NCBI RefSeq assembly: GCF_008386585.1
Contig: NZ_VUOB01000031.1
Coordinates: forward strand, 41,190 to 105,189
DNA: 64,000 bases
Reading direction: 5' to 3'
From: Solihabitans fulvus
GTDB taxonomy: Bacteria > Actinomycetota > Actinomycetes > Mycobacteriales > Pseudonocardiaceae
Shown here: positions 58,354-64,000 of the stretch, one piece after another
Layout of the letters: every line of letters begins with the position of its first letter
Numbering within the stretch: the first letter of the stretch is position 1
Notes under the pieces: generated by a model
What the model saw: the letters and a program-made list of their open reading frames with translations, nothing else
Database searches by the model: none
Told to the model about the DNA's origin: nothing
Program-made: the position numbers and the translations under genes

Positions 58354-60762
58354 CTACCCGTCCGTGCCGATGTGCACGGTCCGCAACACCGGTGAGGCGA
58401 GGATGTCGCGCTGACAGAACCGGTCGGTCACCCACTGCTTGCGGGAGAACAGGTCGAGCTGGTCGTTCGCGTGCGGCGAGGTGGGGTCCGCGGACTGGGA
58501 GTAGGTCAGCAGCGTCCGCGCGTCCGGGCACTGGGTTCCGTTGAACGCCACCACGTGCAGGTAGCTCGTGCTGTTCTGGCCGAGGTGGGCGCCGATGGCG
58601 TCGTAGCCGTTGGCCGGGTCCCACTGGCTCGCGATCACGTTGAACGAACCGGTTTCGCCGCGCCCGCCGCCGATCGGCACGCGCCGCTGGCCGACCTGCA
58701 CGTACTGGTGCTCGCCGAGGGGCGCGTCCAGCGGGATGCCGGCCGCCCGCAGTTCGTCGACGGCGTCGGCCAGCGCCTTGGGCAGCAACGGGTTGGCCGT
58801 GTCCAGGGTGTTCGGGGTGCGCACCGGATCGTTGACGTCGAACGGGGTCAGCCACAGGCCCGCCGCGCGCGCCACCCTCGTCCAGTACCGGCTGAACAGC
58901 AGGGCGCCCCGGCTGTCGATGTTGCCGTGCCGGTCCCAGCCGGCCAGCGCCTGACAGGCCGCGCCGACGTCCACGGTCGTCCCCGAGGAGTCGACGGCGT
59001 GACCGCCCGGCAGGTTCCGGCACATCGCGACCGTGCCGTCCACCGCGAGCTCGGCCGCGTACATCCGGTTGGACAGCACCAGGTCCTGCGCCGACTGTCG
59101 GGTGAACGGCTCCCTCGCCAGCTGGTCGGTGATCTCCGTGAGGGTGTCGCGGGTGCGCACGTTCCGCTCGGTCGCCGAGGGGCCGAGCACCCGGGGGTAG
59201 CTCGCGGACGGCGCCGTGGCGTTGGCCAGCCAGTAGCTCTCGTTGGAGTTGGCGAGGTAGTCCGCGCGTTGCTGCACCGGCAGGTTGCTCGGACCGAAGA
59301 TCCCCGGCTGCACGGCGTCGCGGTCGGTCGCCCACGCGCAGTCCGAGCGCGACCCGTCGAGCACCGCCAGTCCCGACTTGGGGAAGGTCTGCTGGCCGAG
59401 CGCGGTATCGCAGCGCCGCGCCTGCTCGTCGGTCACGTTCGCCACCACGGTCATGCCGGAGAAGATCGTGTCTCCCTTGGCGTCGGCGGCGAGAATGTTG
59501 AACATCGGGCTGCCCTGGGTGGTGCGCAACGCGGAGCGCAGGTCCGCGACATCGCGGGCATGGGCGGTCTCGAACAGCCAGTTGAGCATGCGCATGTTCT
59601 GCGCGTTGGGGTCAGCCAGCGCGTAGGCGCGCTCGGTGGTCCACTGCACCGGCAGGCCGCGGAAGCTGGTCACCACCGGGCCGCGATCGGTCCACCACTG
59701 GGTGTGGGTCTCCGGGCGCACGGTGCCGTCCGGCTGCGCCACGTCGACCGTGATGTCGCGGCGCCGCATGGGTTCCGGACGGCCGTCGACCAGATAGCTG
59801 GTGGGCGTGCCGGGCACCAGCTTCAGTTCGAACAGCGTGAACGGGGTGGCCGCGTCGGCGATCGTGCCGCTCCACGCCAGCGTCCCGGTGTGGCCGAGGG
59901 TGATCATCGGCAGGCCGAGGAGGGACGCCCCGCTGACGTCGAGCCGTCCCGGGATGGTCAGCTGCGCCTGGGTGAATCGGAAGTCGCCGCCCCACGGCAG
60001 GTGCGGGTTGCCGATGGAGATCCCCCTGCCGTTCGCCGTGGCGTCCCGGCCGAGCGCGACGGCGTTGCTGCCCGGCCCGGACAGGTCGGGGGCAGACACC
60101 GGCACGGCGGCGTGCGGGTCGGCCTGCGGGGTGTCCTCGGTCGGCGGTTGCGCGGCGATGCCATCCGGCGTGCCCGACTGGCCGAGCGCGAGGCCCCATG
60201 CGTAGGCCCGCCGGTAGACGTCCAGCTCGGTCATGGGGCGCAGCCACGCGGCGCCGGCGCAGCTGGTGTGGCCGCCCTCGGCGAGGACGGCGTTGTAGCC
60301 GGCCGCGTAGCCGCGCACCATCGCCCGGACACCGGGCTCCGGGCCGAGCGGCGCGGGCTGGTCGACAAGGCGGTCGACCACGTGGCTGTCGTTGAGCCCG
60401 GTGAAGTACAGGTCGCTGGCCAGGTTTGTGCTCGCCAGGCTCAGTGTGTTGGTCGGCGCGGCGTCCTTGCCGAAGAAGCGGGACCTGCGGCCGTCCAGCC
60501 CCAGCATGCCCTCCCCGATGGCGCACAGGTTGTCGCCCGCCGCCGCGTAGCCCTGGCCGTAGCCGAGGCTCGCGTAGTCGTGCGCGACGATGTGCGCAAT
60601 GCCGAACTCTGTGTAGCGGATCGTCGCGGACAGGCCGCGCGCGTGGTCCTCGGCCGCCTGCGCCGAACCGAACGGCACCGAGCCGAACGACACGGCGACG
60701 AGCGCGGCCGCCACGGCCACCGCCGTCCGGGCGGGTCGACGGCGTAAGCCCTTGTGGGACAC
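58354..60762 (-). CDS. Penicillin-acylase-family exported amidase
   Basis: An 802-residue Ntn-hydrolase precursor with a signal peptide (about 1-37). The autocatalytic cleavage and nucleophile site is GPGSNAVALG, where the Ser becomes the N-terminus of the large subunit (cleavage after Gly, about residue 230). A downstream strand such as MITLGHTGTLAWSGT also fits. The family includes aculeacin and echinocandin deacylases, penicillin V/AHL acylases and related amidases; the specificity is not evident. The GTG at 60762 is chosen for GGAGG nine bases upstream; an open frame runs further but lacks a signal. The next gene upstream is the terpene synthase. Confidence 0.87.
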   Translation of the reverse strand: MSHKGLRRRPARTAVAVAAALVAVSFGSVPFGSAQAAEDHARGLSATIRYTEFGIAHIVAHDYASLGYGQGYAAAGDNLCAIGEGMLGLDGRRSRFFGKDAAPTNTLSLASTNLASDLYFTGLNDSHVVDRLVDQPAPLGPEPGVRAMVRGYAAGYNAVLAEGGHTSCAGAAWLRPMTELDVYRRAYAWGLALGQSGTPDGIAAQPPTEDTPQADPHAAVPVSAPDLSGPGSNAVALGRDATANGRGISIGNPHLPWGGDFRFTQAQLTIPGRLDVSGASLLGLPMITLGHTGTLAWSGTIADAATPFTLFELKLVPGTPTSYLVDGRPEPMRRRDITVDVAQPDGTVRPETHTQWWTDRGPVVTSFRGLPVQWTTERAYALADPNAQNMRMLNWLFETAHARDVADLRSALRTTQGSPMFNILAADAKGDTIFSGMTVVANVTDEQARRCDTALGQQTFPKSGLAVLDGSRSDCAWATDRDAVQPGIFGPSNLPVQQRADYLANSNESYWLANATAPSASYPRVLGPSATERNVRTRDTLTEITDQLAREPFTRQSAQDLVLSNRMYAAELAVDGTVAMCRNLPGGHAVDSSGTTVDVGAACQALAGWDRHGNIDSRGALLFSRYWTRVARAAGLWLTPFDVNDPVRTPNTLDTANPLLPKALADAVDELRAAGIPLDAPLGEHQYVQVGQRRVPIGGGRGETGSFNVIASQWDPANGYDAIGAHLGQNSTSYLHVVAFNGTQCPDARTLLTYSQSADPTSPHANDQLDLFSRKQWVTDRFCQRDILASPVLRTVHIGTDG

Positions 60763-60900
60763 GAGAATCGCCTCCAGTGATCGAATGCGGTCCTCGTCGA
60801 CGCTGCCGTACCCGGCCGGCGGCCACAGCCGGGCAGGCAGCAGTCTTCGTGGTGAGGCCAGCCCTACCCTCACCACGAAGACGGCCCTGCCCTTGCTACA

Positions 60901-62106
60901 TCACTCCTCGGTGGCCGGCCGGCTCCCGTACCGGGGATTGGTGGAGTGCCACTCGAAACTCCCGCCCATCCACGACCGCAGCCCCCGCAGGAACCGCTGA
61001 AGCTCGACGGACGGCACGGCCTGTAGGTCGCGGTGCGCCGCCTGGAAGTCGCGGACGACGTCGTTGTGCAGGCCGACGGTGATCTCGGTGGCCTCCTCGA
61101 TCGAGCAGCCTCGGTCGGCGGCGATCTGTAGCACCATGTTGCACGGCGGGTTCTCGTCCGCCAGGTCCTTGGTCACGGAGTGGAGGTCGTTCACGAGCAC
61201 GGCCGCGGTCCCCGCCTGGATGGCGGCGCTGCGGACTCGCGGCTCGTAGAACACGTTCGCGTCGAGTTCGTAGCCACCGAGGACATCGATCAGCGTCATC
61301 GAGGTGTAGAAGCTGTCGTGTTGCCTCGCGGCCAGGTACTCCCACGCGGGCGGGGACTTGTCGGCGTGCTTCCACGCCGCGTAGGCGGTCCAGCTCACGA
61401 ACATCGCGAACGTCGAGTAGCAGACTCGCTGCACCTGGGCCGGCGTGCCGTAGCGCGACAGGTGGTCGACACCCGAGCGCAGCGCGACGAGCACGCGGTC
61501 GTTCGCCAGCGTCTCGTCCAGCTCGCGGGTGAACTCCCCCATCGGCGGGACGGGATCCATGGCCGCCATCGCCAACGACAGCCGGGGCGGCAGCTCGGCC
61601 GGCACTGCCCCGAGCGCCGTGTCGTCCGCGTACAGGTCGTCGGCGGCCCACCACGCCGCGTTGAGCTTCGCCGAGATCAGCAGCCGGTCCGGGTCGTCGC
61701 AGTCGGGATGGGCGAGCGTGACCAGCTGTCCGAACCTGGCGGCGCGGAGCTGGTCCAGCTCGTCCTCCTCGAATCCGCATTCCTCGCCCCACGCTACCAG
61801 CCGCTCGTCGACCACGACGCCGAGCGAGTCGTCTGTCCGCTCGGTGATCGGGCAGTACAGGGGTGGCGCACTCCCGTCGCCCCACGGCCTTTCCGCGTAC
61901 GCGGGATCCCCCCCGACCTCGCTCGGGGGCTGTGTCGACTGGTCCGCCCGAGCCTCGTTGACCCCAGCTTCGTTGACCCGAGCCTCGTTGAGCTGCGCCG
62001 CGATGCGGGCGGCCGAGGTGCCCAGGCCGCTCGGCCCGGTCAGCACGGCGGGCACGGCGGCGTCCGACGGAAGGACGGGACGAGGTATGGGGAGGGTGTC
62101 CGGCAT
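60901..62106 (-). CDS. 2-Methylisoborneol synthase
   Basis: A 401-residue class I terpene cyclase. The aspartate-rich metal motif is AADDLYADD (about residue 160; 2-methylisoborneol synthases have a DDxxxxDD-like form). The NSE/DTE-type triad is NDLHSVTKD, near residue 305, and the RY pair is close to the end. The N-terminal ~100 residues are Pro/Ala-rich and disordered, as is typical for this enzyme. It cyclises 2-methyl-geranyl diphosphate to the earthy odorant 2-methylisoborneol. The partner methyltransferase gene is 83 bp upstream in the same direction. RBS AGAGGAG before the ATG at 62106. Confidence 0.9.
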   Translation of the reverse strand: MPDTLPIPRPVLPSDAAVPAVLTGPSGLGTSAARIAAQLNEARVNEAGVNEARADQSTQPPSEVGGDPAYAERPWGDGSAPPLYCPITERTDDSLGVVVDERLVAWGEECGFEEDELDQLRAARFGQLVTLAHPDCDDPDRLLISAKLNAAWWAADDLYADDTALGAVPAELPPRLSLAMAAMDPVPPMGEFTRELDETLANDRVLVALRSGVDHLSRYGTPAQVQRVCYSTFAMFVSWTAYAAWKHADKSPPAWEYLAARQHDSFYTSMTLIDVLGGYELDANVFYEPRVRSAAIQAGTAAVLVNDLHSVTKDLADENPPCNMVLQIAADRGCSIEEATEITVGLHNDVVRDFQAAHRDLQAVPSVELQRFLRGLRSWMGGSFEWHSTNPRYGSRPATEE

Positions 62107-62189
62107 CGCTGCTCCTCTGCGTCTCCACGGTGTCGGAAACGATTGGTTGGCGCCGATCTGTTGCCGTGTGGGAGAAAAAGCCGAAATGG

Positions 62190-63050
62190 TCAGACGCGGT
62201 CGGCGGCGATGAGCAGGTAGTGGAAGCTGCCCTCGCGGTACGCGGTGAGGAAGGGGCCCTCGATCCCGGTGGCCACCGAGGACCTGGCGCGCAGCTCCCA
62301 GTAGGGGATCGTCAGGGCGGTCAGGTCGACGACGGAGATCGGCACGAGGTTGTTCTCCGTCATCGCCTGGAAGTACTCGCTGCGCCGGTGGATGTTGCAG
62401 GTGTAGTGCTGGTCGATCTGGCTGACCGCCTTGGACCGGCCACCGGTCACATCGTTGTAGCAGCCGGTGATGGTGACGTAGCGGCCGCCGAACTCCAGCT
62501 GCCTGGCGTGTTCCGCGAACAGCTCGCGCAGGTCCACGTACATGGTGCTCTCGTTGTTCCAGATGCCCCGGTATCCGCCGGTCTCGAACCCGGTGTCCAG
62601 CATGTTGCGGAAGTGGTAGCGCACCCTGTCGGACAGACCGCGCAACGCCGCCTGCCGGTTGGCGAACTCGACCTGCTGCTCGGAGATCGAGACCCCGTCC
62701 ACCTGACAGCCGAAGCGTTCGCCGGCCATGATGCTCGTGCCGCCTCGGCCGCATCCGGCGTCCAGCAGCCGATCGCCGGGAGAGACCGCGCCGAGGTGGT
62801 CGAGCAGGACCTCGGACTGGGCGGTCTCCAGCCGGTGCATCTCCGCGATGATCCGCTCGTTTTCGGTCTCCTGCGGGCCTTCCAGCACGGACGGGTCGAC
62901 CTCGCCGATCCCGTAGTGATGGTGGTAGAGCCCGTCGACATCGCCGAGCAGCAGGTTGACCGGGTCCTTCTCGTTGTTCCAGTAGGCCGCGACGGACTTC
63001 TGGTATTCGCTGCGCAGGACGTTGCCGGAGGCGGAGCGGGTCGAGGTCAC
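62190..63050 (-). CDS. Geranyl diphosphate 2-C-methyltransferase
   Basis: A 286-residue SAM methyltransferase with motif I LLDAGCGRGGTSIM, then VDGVSISEQQVEFAN and YHFRNMLDTGFETG. It closely resembles the GPP methyltransferase that always accompanies 2-methylisoborneol synthase. It adds a methyl at C2 of geranyl diphosphate to give the C11 substrate. It is the first gene of the pair 63050-60901. Confidence 0.92.
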   Translation of the reverse strand: MTSTRSASGNVLRSEYQKSVAAYWNNEKDPVNLLLGDVDGLYHHHYGIGEVDPSVLEGPQETENERIIAEMHRLETAQSEVLLDHLGAVSPGDRLLDAGCGRGGTSIMAGERFGCQVDGVSISEQQVEFANRQAALRGLSDRVRYHFRNMLDTGFETGGYRGIWNNESTMYVDLRELFAEHARQLEFGGRYVTITGCYNDVTGGRSKAVSQIDQHYTCNIHRRSEYFQAMTENNLVPISVVDLTALTIPYWELRARSSVATGIEGPFLTAYREGSFHYLLIAADRV

Positions 63051-63298
63051 TGGCGGTTCCCTTCAGCTGGTCGTGTCGCCGGCGCGGCGGAATCGCCCGT
63101 CGTGCGGCCGTTCGGCCACGACATGGCTTTCCTGGCGTGGTCACGGTTCGGGGGCCGTGCGCCAAGGAGAACGTTCCCTGCCACCGGGGTGGACGTGCTG
63201 TTCGAGACCATCCTCCGCAGCCCGCGATGCGGCAATGGGCCGCCCAGCTTGCTCGCGCACAGATTTCACCGAGGGTCATCGTCGGCTGCTCGATTGAG

Positions 63299-63560
63299 TT
63301 AGTCGCACACTGTGTCGCTTGATGCATTCGGACCTTCGCCGACCCAGAGTCGTTGTGCCGGGTAGCAGTCGCGATCGTCGTGGACCCGCCCTGCTGGGCC
63401 AACATGGGGCTTCGGCGCACCGAAGAGTGAAGCAGGGCGCCGCCCGGCCAGTTCGTTTTCCGCCGCAGCTTCCGCCAGATAGACCCGGCCGGACGCGGTG
63501 TCGCCCTCCATCCGGATCATGCCGGAGCGCGCCGTTTGCACTAAATAGCCCCAGAAATCC
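63299..63560 (-). pseudogene. Possible SnoaL-like/NTF2 remnant
   Basis: The minus frame ending at 63299 contains GMIRMEGDTASGRVYLAE, reminiscent of the central strands of SnoaL-like proteins (GDTASGRxYL). There is no convincing start and the rest of the fold is absent or scrambled. The interval 63051-63298 shows no gene. Confidence 0.25.
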
Positions 63561-63567
63561 CGAAAGA

Positions 63568-63948
63568 TCAACCGGCGAACGGCGGGAAGCCGAAGCGGCC
63601 CAACACAACGAAGGCGGCCATGGCGAACAGAACGACGTTCACCACGATGGCCGACGCCTCGCGGCGGCGAAGGTGCGTGATGGCCGCGCCGACCATCAGC
63701 AGCAGCCAACCGACGGCGGCCAGCGGCACCAGCACCGGGGCGATGTCGAGCACGGCCGGCAGGATCAGCCCCACCGCGGCCAGGACCTTGAGGGCGCCGA
63801 TGGCCTTGACGGCGCCTGCGCCGAAGTCCTCGACCCAGGCCCAGCCCGAGCCGGCCAGCTTCTCCTTGGGTTGCGTCAACAGCATTGCGCCGCCGCCAAG
63901 GGAGGCGATGGCCAGCAGTCCAGCGGTGATCCACAGTGCGATGTTCAT
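63568..63948 (-). CDS. DoxX-family membrane protein
   Basis: A 126-residue protein with four hydrophobic helices (for example ALWITAGLLAIASLGGGAMLL and AIKVLAAVGLILPAVLDIAPVLVPLAAVGWLLLMVGA). The loop reads WVEDFGAGAVKAIGALKVLAAVG, as in small DoxX-like proteins. The exact function is unknown. The gene stands alone at the right end of the window. Confidence 0.85.
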   Translation of the reverse strand: MNIALWITAGLLAIASLGGGAMLLTQPKEKLAGSGWAWVEDFGAGAVKAIGALKVLAAVGLILPAVLDIAPVLVPLAAVGWLLLMVGAAITHLRRREASAIVVNVVLFAMAAFVVLGRFGFPPFAG

Positions 63949-64000
63949 GACGGTCCGACGACGCAGCCGTTACCTGAGGTGTGAGTGAAGGTGAGTCCAC

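Noticed and set aside
60901..63420. An 839-codon fusion of the methyltransferase region and terpene synthase
   Set aside because: The first ~430 codons are an alternate-frame shadow of the methyltransferase gene. The synthase has its own ATG and RBS at 62106.

Overview
The window is high-G+C actinobacterial chromosome. Mycothiol-type enzymes, F420-type luciferase-like oxidoreductases, PASTA-less Ser/Thr kinases, an ESX-type secretion substrate locus, Tat-exported hydrolases, an LAxTG sortase signal and a 2-methylisoborneol gene pair together suggest a filamentous actinomycete. A Pseudonocardiales-type genome is my best guess, but the sequence alone does not settle the genus.

Layout. 1-6200: a kinase cut by the window edge, a C-terminally truncated FAD enzyme, a YbaB/EspC-like/WXG-like trio, a winged-helix regulator and an SCO6745-family protein. 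6375-20078: a copper regulon. It holds a CopZ-like chaperone, a secreted His-rich protein, a CopA-type ATPase, CsoR and a 14-TM exporter, and then runs into biosynthetic genes: a PLP C-S lyase-like enzyme, a PIG-L amidase/deacetylase, a winged-helix methyltransferase, an AurF-like di-iron N-oxygenase, an aaRS-like amino acid:carrier-protein ligase, an acyl carrier protein, a DinB/mycothiol-dependent enzyme, a second CopZ and a second methyltransferase. Seven CsoR-type sites (TACCCC...GGGGTA-like) sit in front of these transcription units. I read this as a copper-induced small-molecule pathway: an amino acid is loaded on a carrier protein, N-oxygenated, given sulfur from mycothiol and methylated, plausibly giving a copper-binding thiohydroxamate-like product. 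This is inference, and it is the strongest candidate for an undescribed system in the window.

20140-32573: GNAT, membrane Ser/Thr kinase, a GNAT remnant, a luciferase-like oxidoreductase, a four-gene cluster with two ATP-grasp ligases, an MFS exporter and a class-V PLP enzyme (a likely peptide-type metabolite), and a large exported protein with a small downstream partner. 32966-37932: an island with visibly lower G+C holding a thymidylate-kinase-like protein, a B12-binding radical SAM enzyme, an AlkZ/YcaQ-like winged-helix protein, a Shedu-like nuclease and a MazG-like pyrophosphohydrolase. It is a second candidate novel module, for defence or nucleotide modification. 38333-39150: decayed MarR/MFS pair.

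39389-48108: secreted and housekeeping genes (GH25 muramidase, GNAT, PKD/FN3 phosphoesterase, M28 peptidase, luciferase-like oxidoreductase, alpha/beta hydrolase). 48285-58158: a LacI-controlled carbohydrate operon on the minus strand (LacI, FAD oxidoreductase, lipoprotein, two permeases, GH13, Tat-exported glycoside hydrolase), with a perfect 16-bp palindrome upstream and a terminator at the end. 58354-63948: a penicillin-acylase family enzyme, the 2-methylisoborneol synthase and GPP methyltransferase, a doubtful gene remnant and a DoxX-like membrane protein. No rRNA, tRNA, CRISPR array or intact insertion sequence was seen.
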